Positions 1-9,410 of a stretch of 64,000 bases of DNA are shown here, one piece after another. The stretch is from Favolaschia claudopus (Eukaryota; Basidiomycota; Agaricomycetes; Agaricales; Mycenaceae). The first letter of the stretch is position 1. Each line of letters starts with the position of its first letter. The position numbers were made by a program, and so were the translations under genes. The notes beneath the pieces are model-generated. The model was not told the DNA's origin. It worked only from the letters and a program-made list of their open reading frames with translations, and ran no database searches. The stretch spans positions 1-64,000 of the forward strand of contig JAWWNJ010000264.1 in assembly GCA_037176885.1 (NCBI GenBank), read 5' to 3'.

Positions 1-305
1 CTGAGGACTCAAGGCACTAGCTAGGCTGTATATATAGGTACAGGAACAAAGGGAATGCTACATATGGTAGACAAAGGGAAGACCTAATTGGGCACAAAGG
101 AACTACCTAATTGGGAACAAGGGGATTACCATAAAGAGAACAAGGGACATAGGATCAGCAGGATCCGGTATCAATGATAGGGTCATAAAGGATCAGAGGG
201 ATGCATAGGATCAATAGGATCAGATATTGATGATAGGATCAAAGGATCAAAGTGGTGACACTCATGAGAGTGAGAGATGTCAGAGGCAAAACCCACATTC
301 CAACA
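1..305 (-). mobile_element. Cop1 LTR, minus orientation, cut by window start
   Basis: Equivalent to 18754-19153 and 37595-37995. It is the 5' LTR of the minus-strand Cop1 element that would lie left of the window. On the minus strand it begins TGTTGGAATG; its outer end (CCAACA at 300-305) abuts a plus-strand Cop1 reverse transcriptase fragment. It contains short tandem GGATCA-type repeats (150-260). Confidence 0.9.
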
Positions 306-984
306 CGTTCCCAATGGGTGTTTGTTATAAAGCACAAGTCTGATGGCTCCATAGAGCGTTACAAGGCGAGACTCGTTGCAGATGGTCGCAGCCAAAAATA
401 TGGCATTGACTACAACGAGGTTTTCTCCCCTACTGTAAAACCTGCTACACTCCGCATTGTCCTTGCACTGGCTGCACAGCACGACCTCAAACTTCGTTCC
501 ATTGACTTCTCCACTGCCTACCTGAACGGTCACCTGGAAGAAGATGTCTATATGACTCAACCAGAAGGGTTTCCTCAGGGACGGCCTGGCCAGTGATGTG
601 TGGTGGACCAGTGAGCTGGAGGAGCAAGTTGCAATCCACTGTCTCTCTTTCTACTACTGAGGCAGAATATCTTGCTGCCTTGGAAGCTGGGAAGGAGATC
701 AAGTGGGTGCGCAATTTGCTCCATGAACTGGGCTATGGAGTGTCTGGCCCTTCCCTTCTCCTCATGGACAACCAGTCTGCAATCCAGGTTGCTAAAAATC
801 CTGAGCACCATGGACGTATGAAGCACTTGGATTTGGCCTTTTATTGGCTCAGAGATCAAGTTGCTAAACGGTTCATCTCTGTGCACTATGTGCCTACTGG
901 AGATCAACTTGCAATTGTGGAAAAGTTGCGTGGTCTGATAGGATTACGGGGGAGATGAGCGAGACTTGTCTCGTCACGGGGGAG
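306..984 (+). pseudogene. Cop1 reverse transcriptase / RNase H remnant, copy 1
   Basis: Two pieces of a Ty1/copia pol read on the plus strand. The first (306-596) is the N-terminal RT region, with VFVIKHKSDGSIERYKARLVA and IDFSTAYLNGHLEEDVYM. The second (593-958) is RNase H, with STTEAEYLAALEAGKEIKW and MDNQSAIQVAKNPEHHGRMK. The palm with YVDD and the start of RNase H are deleted at about 590 and the frame changes there, so no enzyme can be made. A polypurine tract (CGGGGGAG) sits just before the LTR at 985. The fragment is joined at 306 to the outer end of an inverted Cop1 LTR, which suggests that the minus-strand Cop1 inserted into this older relative. Confidence 0.9.
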
Positions 985-1348
985 TGTTGAAGTGTGGGTT
1001 TTGCCTCTAACATCTCTCACTCATTGAGTGTGGGAACATCATCAATGTGGTCCTACTTGATCCTATCACTGATATCTGTTCCTCATGTTCCTATCACTGA
1101 TTCCATCTGATTCTGATCTGACTCATTCTGTATTACTCTTAGTTACCATTAGCTTAGTTACCATTACTCAGCATTACTCAGCTAGTTACTCAGCATTACT
1201 CAGCTGGTTACTCAGCATTACTAAGTGCTTTACTCAGCACATATTAGTAGTAGTAGTCTCTACATATATAAAGGCCCTAGATAGTGCCTGGAGTCCTCAG
1301 TTCTCACTGTTGACTTCAGGCAAGTAGTTCCTTCACATTGCAATCTAC
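985..1348 (+). mobile_element. Diverged Cop1-type 3' LTR, truncated, copy 1
   Basis: Starts TGTTGAAGTGTGGG after a polypurine tract and shares with the Cop1 LTR both its start and its last part (CTCACTGTTGACTTCAGGCAAGTA), but the middle is different. That middle holds about ten loose tandem copies of TTACTCAGCA (1130-1240). Homology stops at CAATCTAC, so the last 50 bp are missing; DIRS-like sequence follows. Confidence 0.8.
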
Positions 1349-3408
1349 TAGAATGAGGTGTATTATGGGGGCTCAAGTTATACTGTACAGAGAATGTATT
1401 TATAGAACTAGAATGAGTCAGAACAGAATGACTCCAGTGGAAATGACTCGGGAAGCAGTGCTTGGCTGTACCTGGCTGTGACTTGAGTAATGAGTCGATA
1501 AGTGAGTCAGGAGTGACTCGAATAGATTACAACAATAAGGAATTTCATCAGAGCCGTATTCAGGAGAAATCATGCGAGCAAAGGACTGCATAGGAGCAGG
1601 ATCCAGGGAGTAGATACTGAGGGGGGAGAGGAGAGCGAACTGGCGAAAAAGCGCTTGGGTAGGAGGATGATCAATAGAGCCAGACTGCAGACAGGTAGAG
1701 ATGGCCTCGTTATCAATACGAAAGATAACCTCCAACCCAGCCCAACAGTGACCCAGACCTCCGCTGCCCGTAGCACAGCACGCATCTCCTTCCAATGAAT
1801 TGGATGGCGTTCATACTTCACCGGGACAGGTTCAGTGAAGAAAAGGTCACCACCTCCCCAGTAACCGCCCAAACCCAGCTTACCACTAGCATCCGTGAAG
1901 ATCTCAATGGTGGGACGCGGGGGTCCAATGGCAAAAATGCCATTGAAAGACGGGAGGAAGGTGTTCCACCACGCAATATCGAGTCGAGCAGAGGAAGGGA
2001 GACGGCGGCGCTGGTGACGGGGGAGAAGTGAAAGGCGGCGCATGAAGTCCCGGATACGGCGGGTGAAGAATCGTCCAACGGGGAATCACTGACTGAGCAA
2101 AGACGAGATGGCCACAGAGTTTCTCTAGGTCATGGTAGCTGGCAGTCCGACGAGACAGGCACCCATCCAGAAAGACAAGGAGGCGAGCAAGCTTATCTTT
2201 GGGCAGACGAGCCTGCATAGCAATTGAACTCAAGGCAGTGGGTCGGATCCTCCGCCTTGTCGCTGGAGATTGAGAAGCCGCAACCGCCCGGAAGACAGCA
2301 CGACCATGACGAGCATACCCCCTGGAAGCGGGGGGTGACAATGAGCCAATCATCTAGGTTGCGGGGTCCCGTACAAACCCCAAAGGGCAGGAAGATGTCG
2401 AGGAATAGACGCTTCAACCACTCAAAGCCCATCAGGTGTATATGATCAGGGTGAATGGGAATATGCCTAACCGCCTCAAGGTCTGCCTTGTAGAGGAAAG
2501 ACCGTTCGCCAGCCTGCCGGATGCGCTCAATCGCCCCCATGACAGCCTCATACACCAGATGGCCAAACTCCGCTGGGATAGCGTCGTTGACGGATGAGCC
2601 AGGAGGGTACGAGAGATGATGGATACGACGACGCTTCTCACTATATTTCTTGGGTACAGAGCCCAGCGGAGACAGGACAGGCTTTACAGCAGAGTCCGTG
2701 ATATCGACAATACGCCCCAGAGAAATCTCGTGAGCAATGTCTTTATTCACTGTCTCGGGAAACACAAGTGCAGAAGGAAGAGGGGCAGGGGCAGAGGAGG
2801 AGGGGGGAGGCATACGTGCAGAATCCACACCTAGAAGGACACCATGGCGGATGGCAGAGACGAGGGTCTCAGCGAACACCCGATCTGGGTAATCAATGAG
2901 GGCGTGCGCCCAAGCCTTGGGGTGCAGCTTTGAGGGCGGCATTGGCTTTGAATGAGGAGTCGTCAGCGAAAAGAGGAGCTCTGTATTAGGGCGTGCTGGA
3001 GGAAGCAGTGGTGGTAGTGGCACCTCAAAAGTTTCCAAGCGAGGAGAGCCAGAAACATCTCCCCCTCGCTCACCCGGCTTCACTAACACGCCAGCAGGGG
3101 GATTTTCCTGAGGCGGAATAGGCCAAGCCACATCTGGGGGCGTTGACATACGACGAGGGCACGAAGGTGCGATATGGGCACGCTCTCCACAATGAGAGCA
3201 GACATGGCGACGAGGACATCGACGTCGACCATCCCAGCAACCCCCAACACGGTTGTGGCCCCCAACAGATCTGTGTACGCACTGGAGCCCCAGCAATCAT
3301 CAAGATTCTACCATCGTTTGGAGGAGTCCATGGTCCCCGGTCGGGGGTCCCCCAGCGCAAGAGACCATCAACATTGATAAGTCTGGGGAGGGGCCGAAGA
3401 GAAGGCAT
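1349..3408 (-). pseudogene. DIRS-like reverse transcriptase element, copy 1 (broken)
   Basis: Minus-strand pol-like region. In order: zinc knuckle CSHCGERAHIAPSC (C-X2-C-X4-H-X4-C, near 3190-3230), a proline-rich linker, RT with VLSPLGSVPKK and SEKRRRIHHLSYPPGSSVND, an RT palm reduced to FGVCTGPRNLDDWLIV, and an RNase H domain (IEIFTDASGKLGLGGYW, FRIDNEAISTCLQSGSI). About 30 residues normally found between the FG..GPR block and the DD motif appear to be missing. The frame is broken near 3258, 2330, 2073 and 1620, mostly at G or C runs where copies 2 or 3 stay open. No tyrosine recombinase follows; the sequence ends abruptly at the Cop1 LTR. Assignment to DIRS/Ngaro rests on the RT and RNase H style and the knuckle context; it could be another YR-type RT. 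Confidence 0.65.
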
Positions 3409-3797
3409 CGAGGTCGACCAGCCGAAGGTGGGGGAGAAGACGAGAGAGCGGCGTGAGCACCCAGAAGTAAAAACACGAGAAAAGAGGGATGACAGCGAAG
3501 GGGGAAGAAGACTAGTAGCAGGGGACGAGACTCAGGGTCATGGAGGGGGACTGGACAAGGGAAAGTCTCAAAGAGACGGAGTCGCCGCGCCAAAAGCGCA
3601 ATGTGCGGAGGTGGGCGAGACGAAGAGAATGAGGAGACATGTGACTGATGAGATCACCTTTTGCCAATCCCCTTGGACTGCCAGACCATCCATGTCATGT
3701 GAGATGCTCTGACCCGAAGGTATCCCAACTGAGCTATTCTGCCGATAGTGCGAACGGACTAAACCCCAGACTTCAACACTTTGTTCATGTACCTATA
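3409..3797. other. Gene-free stretch between DIRS-like element and Cop1 LTR
   Basis: Purine-rich on the plus strand up to 3640, probably the untranslated 5' part of the minus-strand DIRS-like element. At 3725-3740 the minus strand reads TAGCTCAGTTGGGA, a tRNA box A look-alike, but no box B or tRNA fold follows. No supported gene. Confidence 0.5.
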
Positions 3798-4198
3798 TGT
3801 TGGAATGTGGGTTTTGCCTCTGACATCTCTCAATCTCATGAGTGTCACCACTTTGATCCTTTGATCCTATCATCAATATCTGATCCTATTGATCCTATGC
3901 ATCCCTCTGATCCTTTATGACCCTATCATTGATACCGGATCCTGCTGATCCTATGTCCCTTGTTCTCTTTATGGTAATCCCCTTGTTCCCAATTAGGTAG
4001 TTCCTTTGTGCCCAATTAGGTCTTCCCTTTGTCTACCATATGTAGCATTCCCTTTGTTCCTGTACCTATATATACAGCCTAGCTAGTGCCTTGAGTCCTC
4101 AGTTCTCACTGTTGACTTCAGGCAAGTATTTACTTCACATTGCAATCTACCTGAGTTCTCACTGTTGACTTCAGACCTCTGTGCTTGCCTGTTCAACA
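3798..4198 (+). mobile_element. Cop1 5' LTR, plus orientation, copy 1
   Basis: 401-bp LTR with TGTTG...CAACA ends. Its sequence is nearly identical to the minus-strand LTR at 18754-19153. It holds GGATCC/TGATCC repeats in the first half, a TATATATA stretch near 4070 as a likely promoter, and a repeated CTCACTGTTGACTTCAG block near the end. Confidence 0.92.
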
Positions 4199-4210
4199 GG
4201 TTATGGGCCC
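4199..4210 (+). promoter_or_regulatory. Cop1 primer-binding site (half-tRNA type)
   Basis: GGTTATGGGCCC lies directly after the LTR. It is complementary to GGGCCCATAACC, the anticodon stem-loop of initiator tRNA-Met. Drosophila copia is primed by such an internal tRNA fragment; the same mechanism is inferred here. Confidence 0.75.
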
Positions 4211-4788
4211 CGGCCTTTGAACATCTCCTGAGTTTATCATCCTGAGATCTCATCCCTCTGCGCTCTTCACTCTCTTTGCCCTTATAGTGTGTGTGTTTAA
4301 GTCCCTTTAAGTCTTGTAGTTAGGAACACCAACTGTTGGGACAAATCCTCTTTGAGAGGTAGTCTTTGATCCACCAGAAAACAAATGGTCAGGGGACTCC
4401 ACAGCTATGACGTCTTCTGACTTGGGCAGAAGTTCTCTGTCTCCAAGACATCATCATGCTGTGCTCACTTATGTCATATCTTACGTCACCTCTTGTATAT
4501 AAGTAGTCCGCTGGGGATCTCTGATCCCCAGGTTTGTTATCGACTTGGCTCCTGGGCCCTTCTCCCCTTACAATGGTAGTCAATCCTGTTGATTCTGGGG
4601 TTAGGGCCTAAGTGCCTTACAACTGGGTGTTCTTCAGCATCAGTTACATACACATACCTACTTTAGTTGCCTCTTCTCACACACACACTCCTGAGGGCGC
4701 CATCTGTTTGTGCAGGTGGTTCTAGCTTATCATCCATCTTTCCTGCGCATTTTCCATTCCCTATATCCCCCCATATTCTCTCTCTGCC

Positions 4789-6406
4789 ATGACTCATGAT
4801 GAGAGGCTTCCCATCCTTACCAAGGAGTCTATATTCTCCAACTGGTCCAGTGACTCCAAGGCTAAACTCAAAGCCAAGAGGGTGTCTGGTCCTATTGTCT
4901 GCCTGCAGCTTCTGATGCAGAGATTAATGCAGAGGCTAGAGACAGATGCTCTGGTCTCTTGTGGCAGATGTTGGGTGATGATGTCAAGCCTCTTGTTAAG
5001 GAACATGAGGATGATCCTTGCGCTCTTTGGACAGCTTTGGAGCAGCGCTTTTCCCCTAGAAAGGCAGGCTTCACTGCCTACCGCACGAAGGGCGCTTTGC
5101 TATCCTTAAAGCGCCCTTTGAGCAATCGCTGCTTCAAGTTCCTTGAAGTGGCCTCTAATGCAAGTCTTCTAACTACCTCCACTTCATCTTTTGCTGACAA
5201 ACGATGGAACTCAGACTCAGGCACCACATCGCACATGACCCATCAACGTCGGCTTCTGCTGAACGCCGTTCCGCACAGGGTTCCCATCCAAGTCGCAAAT
5301 GGAGTTGTAGTGTACTCTGAATTAAAAGGAGAGATCTTGCTTAAGCCACTTATACACGGACGTAGTAGCAAGCATGTAATTCTCACAAATGTCTTGTATG
5401 TTCCAAATCTATCTGCCTTGCTGGCAAGCTGAATGCGGCTCCATTTCCTTCCACTGGACACCGTGCATCTGCACCTCTTGAATTAATACACTCTGGGGTG
5501 GAGACATCGTATTGTCTTTGTTGATGATCACACAAGCTTCAAAGTGTGCATGCACATGAAGCGCAAGAGTGGTGCGCTCAATGCATTCAAGGTGTTCAAA
5601 GCTTATGCTGAGAACCACTTTGGTTGCAAAATCAAAGAGTTTCAAGAGGTGGGGAGTACATGTCTGAGGATTTCCTTACCTCTTGTGGCATTATGCGCCG
5701 TCATTCGACAAGGAATAGACCGCAGCAGAACGGGACAGCAGAGCGTGCTAATCGCACGATAGATGAGCACACTACGGCTATGCTACATGAAGCAACTTTT
5801 AAAGCGCTTGCAGTTGCGGCATAAGTTATGTTCATGTTAGCAATATGCATCCCTCAGCTCATATCCCTGGAGATACTACTCCGTTTGAGCTGTGGTACAA
5901 GCGTAAGCCTGATGTGTCACACCTTAGGGTGTGGGGTTGTCTTGCCTATCTTTAGATAAACGGGACGTTTCCGGCATCCACTTTCAAAAGTGCGTCTTTG
6001 TGGGATATCCCACACAACACAAGGGATGGCTCTTCTACAATCCAGAGGACACGCAAAATTGTTGTCTCTGAGCGCGCAGTCTTTGATGAGCGCTATTACC
6101 CTGGGAACAAACCAACTCTTCTTAAACTCTGTCCTAATTGTCCATCCTCTGAATTTGTTGATCTTCCTCCAGTTGTGCCGGAGTTGGATGACTCTGGTGT
6201 TTATCATGCACCTCCTGCTCCACCTCCCAATCCCCCAAATCCAAATCCTCCTTCCAATCACACTTCTCGTTCGCCTTCACCTGCGCCACCTCCTGCCAAT
6301 GACCCTCCTCAGCAGCAATCACCACCTCCTTCTCCTATTGGAATCGCTGCACGTCGGCGTTACCATGGTCAAACCACTGAACACAAACCTGCTGCTGAGT
6401 GGTGGA
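4789..6406 (+). pseudogene. Cop1 gag-pol, plus copy, deleted, copy 1
   Basis: Starts at ATG 4789 after a 590-bp leader (4211-4788) without a gene. Compared with the fuller minus copy (18165 downward) it has lost most of gag in three steps near 5090-5150, including the zinc knuckle. The protease core (WNSDSGTTSHMTHQ) remains, then a jump from YVPNLS to the end of the pre-integrase domain near 5420. The integrase region (5480-5830) keeps VFVDDHTSFKV and RPQQNGTAERANRT but lacks the first and second catalytic Asp regions and is frameshifted; the minus copy has the same lesions. The proline-rich linker (6180-6340) ends at 6406, where unrelated sequence joins. In copy 1 a two-base AG insertion near 4880 breaks gag further. 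Confidence 0.88.
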
Positions 6407-6932
6407 CTGTCTCGGACGTTCTGAGAGCACAGCGGACCTGCGGTCCGCAATTGATCCGGACCACGCGAGTTCGGGTAAATTTGATGTGCGGAAGTGCTCT
6501 CAGAACGTCTTGGGCATTTGGTACCGTTGTCACGTCACACTATGCCTCCCCGTCCATTAACATTAACCGCGCCCTTAATGACCCTACACCCTTAGTAAGA
6601 TCGCAGAATGTGTTGTATACACCTACATATAATCCTCAGCACTTCCAGCTTTTTCTGAGCAGTCCTAAATTGCGGTCAGTTTTGTTTTCTCGGAATCTTC
6701 GGGCCGAAGATTCAGATAATCTTGTTTTCTAGTCCGCTATGCTCCTGCCTCTCGTCTTTGCGGTGGTGATGCGTCGGATGATGGTGAGATGATGCCTTCC
6801 GATCATAACTCCTTCATTGAAGCAAGTTTCTAGAGTACCTATCACCGGACGAAGATGATCGTAAGTGCAAACGCAAGGGCAAGGGCAAGCAGCCTGCGCG
6901 CAAGAAGGCATCAACTTCAAACTGCACAACGA
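6407..6932 (+). other. Unknown fragment fused to Cop1, copy 1
   Basis: Sequence of unknown origin between the truncated Cop1 and a Cop1 LTR. Cop1's frame stays open to 6730, giving a chimeric tail with no known motif. The last part can be read as an acidic then basic peptide (SPDEDDRKCKRKGKGKQPARKK, 6838-6910) that looks like a nuclear tail, with a break near 6835. It starts with the hairpin at 6416-6508. Confidence 0.5.
6416..6508. repeat. 93-bp MITE-like hairpin, copy 1
   Basis: ACGTTCTGAGAGCAC at 6416-6430 is perfectly inverted at 6494-6508, with a second small palindrome (GGACCTGCGGTCC) inside. It could be a tiny terminal-inverted-repeat element or a structured RNA. No clear target duplication is seen. 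Confidence 0.55.
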
Positions 6933-7170
6933 TGTTGAACAGGCAAGCACAGAGGTCTGAAGTCAACAGTGAGAACTCTAGTAGGTTGCAATGTGAAGTA
7001 AATACTTGCCTGAAGTCAACAGTGAGAACTGAGGACTCAAGGCACTAGCTAGGCTGTATATATAGGTACAGGAACAAAGGGAATGCTACATATGGTAGAC
7101 AAAGGGAAGACAAAGGAACTACCTAATTGGGAACAAGGGGATTACCATAAAGAGAACAAAGGACATAGGA
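6933..7170 (-). mobile_element. Cop1 LTR, minus, left part, copy 1
   Basis: Minus-orientation Cop1 LTR split by Cop2. This part holds the inner end (TGTTGAACAGG) to TAGGA at 7166-7170; the rest resumes at 9253. A 20-bp piece present in other Cop1 LTRs is missing near 7110. No internal Cop1 sequence is attached on either side. Confidence 0.88.
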
Positions 7171-7509
7171 TGTTGAATGTGGTGCTTGGTGTGGTTTGGT
7201 ACAGACGTGTCGCTTTCCTTTTTCGTACATTGTCACGTATTTAGGCACTTTGTGACAATGTGACTTGGCTTTTCGCCTCCCATCTGGTGCTCTTTTTGCC
7301 TTTTCGGCTTCCATCTGGTGTACACCTTCCAACAGGTTATTGGGCCCTGCCTTGAACCACTCTATACCTCATTACCTCTTCCTCTGCCACTTTTCACTCC
7401 GAAATCTCTTCTTTTGAGCTGGATTCACCTCTAGCTCTCTGGATACCCTTTTCCTGTCTGCGCTTTTCTGTCACGTCACACATCCTGCGTCACACTTTCC
7501 CGTGATCAC

Positions 7510-8979
7510 ATGGCTCCACCCCCTATCACCACAGCTCTGACTAATGTCCTCACTGTCATCCTTGATGGGTCCAATTGGGCCAAGTTCGTGAAGAATTTCA
7601 AGGTCTTCCTTCTCGGTCTCGACGCTCTCTGGGTTGTAGATGGAGGTCCTGGTACTGAAGCCGACAATCTTTCCCTTGATCGTATGATCATCCCCCACCT
7701 CTACTCCCATGTCCACGAGGACTATCAGTATCTTGTTGAGGATCAGGTCTCGGCTACTGCGGCGTTTAAGTCTCTCAAGGGTCACTTCGAGAAATCGAAT
7801 ATGACCAATCGTATTGTAGGTCGCGCGGAGCTTAACGCTGTCCGCCATGATCCTTCCAAGGATATCTCCGTCTACACCCGTGCTATGGCTGATGCTGTCA
7901 AGAAGCTCACTGCCATGGGGGTCACCATTGACGAGACGTATCATAAGGATCTTCTCCTTATCAACCTCCATCCCTCCTATAGCTCCGTCCGCACTGTCCT
8001 TCTCACACGCGCTGCGGAGCCCACGCTTAAAGACGTCACCGATCTCCTCACGGCGTCTGCTGCTGATCCTTAGTCTCTCGTAGACAGACGCTCTATATAT
8101 ACCAGCTCGGTGCCCTCGCTATATAGAGTCTGTTAGTTACCGCGCCCCTCGGACCGCGTCAGAATGTTATTAGCTAATATTATATAAGTCCGGATTCGCC
8201 GGTTTCTCTTTCCCTCCTTCCTTTGGCGTGTTTCTATGCTGAATACAGTCCCAGAGCACTTTATACAAAGGCTCCTCTATCCCTGCATACTCTCTGGATT
8301 TTCTGAAGCAGTCTGAGTGCAAAATGCAACTCATTTTCGCCGCTCGGCCGAGAGGTCCGAAATACACGTGATGAAAACGCGGTAGCTTTTGCTGAGACAC
8401 ACCATCGCATTATGAAGATTCTGAACTGATAGAAAGGTAGCTTGACGGCTTTGGTGCAAAAAGGTTATGAGAAAACACAATTTTTGAGCGAGATATACGC
8501 GACGTGAAATCTGCTTACATGATATTAGCTAATAACATTCTGACGCGGTTGCAAGGGCGCGGTAACCATAAGACTAGCTGATCCTGGGATCAAGCAGGAG
8601 GATGATGGTCTCAGTCCCCTCGCATTCATTGCTCGCGCCGCTCCCGTTCCCCGTCGCTCCGCCCTCGCTGCCACCTCTTCTTCCCCCTTGACCGGCAGCA
8701 TTTCTTCGGACGGTTTTCCTCAGGACTCTCGGTGGTGCGATCCCACTAACTCCAACCTGTCATCGCTGCGGTCGTGTTGGCCATATCGCTCACAAATGCA
8801 TGCATACCATGCCCGCCTTCGTCAAGGATTGGATCAATTCCAATCTTCGCAATCCTCAGTCGCACAAGGCTGCATTCGCGTCCGCTCTCGATGCCGGCAT
8901 CGATCCCGAGGTGTTTCTCGAACTCTGGGGCATCCACGTTGGAGAACGTTCTCTGATCTGCCCCCTCATCGGACTTAGC
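7510..8979 (+). pseudogene. Cop2 Gag, split by 506-bp insertion, copy 1
   Basis: UBN2/copia-type Gag starting at ATG 7510 (MAPPPITTALTNVLTVILDG, WAKFVKNFKVFLLGLDALWVV). It reads 187 codons to ASAADP, where the insertion at 8071 adds an immediate TAG. Across the insertion the frame continues (GIKQEDDGLSPLAFIARA) to a zinc knuckle CHRCGRVGHIAHKC (C-X2-C-X4-H-X4-C). In copy 1 an extra C at about 8756 shifts frame just before the knuckle; copies 2 and 3 are open there. The 3' end after about 8980 runs into repeated GGATTTGGTGGGAG sequence, so the C terminus is uncertain. Confidence 0.88.
8071..8576. mobile_element. 506-bp TIR insertion in Cop2 gag, copy 1
   Basis: Flanked by the 9-bp direct repeat GCTGATCCT (8062-8070 and 8577-8585). 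The outer ends start TAGTCT inverted. A perfect 27-bp inverted repeat lies inside (8154-8180 and 8522-8548; begins CCGCGTCAGAATG), with GTTACCGCGCCC shared outside it. No transposase is encoded. A 9-bp duplication fits Mutator-type transposition, but the family is not proven. Confidence 0.82.
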
Positions 8980-9252
8980 TGGATTTGGTGGGAGATGGAG
9001 TGTTGGATTTGGTGGGAGTTGGATTATTGGATTCGGTGGGAGTATTTGTTCTTTGGTTGTGTTCGCTTTCGTCTGTCCCAGGTGGGAGTGTTGAATGTGG
9101 TGCTTGGTGTGGTTTGGTACAGACGTGTCGCTTTCCTTTTTCGTACATTGTCACGTATTTAGGCACTTTGTGACAATGTGACTTGGCTTTTCGCCTCCCA
9201 TCTGGTGCTCTTTTTGCCTTTTTCGGCTTCCACTGGTGTACACCTTCCAACA

Positions 9253-9410
9253 TAGGATCAGTAGGATCAGGTATCAGTGATAGGATCGTAAAGGATCAAA
9301 GGGATGCATAGGATCAGTAGGATCAGATATTGATGATAGGATCATAAAGGATCAAAGTGGTGACACTCTTGAGAGTGAGAGATGTCAGAGGCAAAACCCA
9401 CATTCCAACA
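9253..9410 (-). mobile_element. Cop1 LTR, minus, right part, copy 1
   Basis: Continuation of the LTR started at 6933, beginning with the TAGGA target duplicate and ending CCAACA. It differs from the other Cop1 LTRs by scattered substitutions, for example CTCTTGAGAG for CTCATGAGAG, so it is an older insertion. Confidence 0.88.

Larger units (their letters stand above)
7171..9252 (+). mobile_element. Cop2: gag-only copia element nested in Cop1 LTR, copy 1
   Basis: Complete LTR-to-LTR element of 2082 bp. The two 164-bp LTRs (7171-7334 and 9089-9252) are almost identical, start TGTTGAATG and end CTTCCAACA, and the element is flanked by the 5-bp duplication TAGGA (7166-7170, 9253-9257). The primer-binding site GGTTATTGGGCCC (7335) and a purine-rich tract before the 3' LTR are present. 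Only a Gag is encoded, with no protease, integrase or RT, so mobility would need another copia in trans (TR-GAG-like). Confidence 0.92.

Noticed and set aside
3300..3593. Cys/Leu-rich minus-strand ORFs and arginine-rich plus ORFs around 3143-3712
   Set aside because: Shadows of the DIRS-like reading frame in purine-rich sequence.
3720..3745. tRNA gene on the minus strand (TAGCTCAGTTGGGA box A look-alike)
   Set aside because: No box B, acceptor stem or cloverleaf follows within tRNA distance; also not a convincing SINE head.
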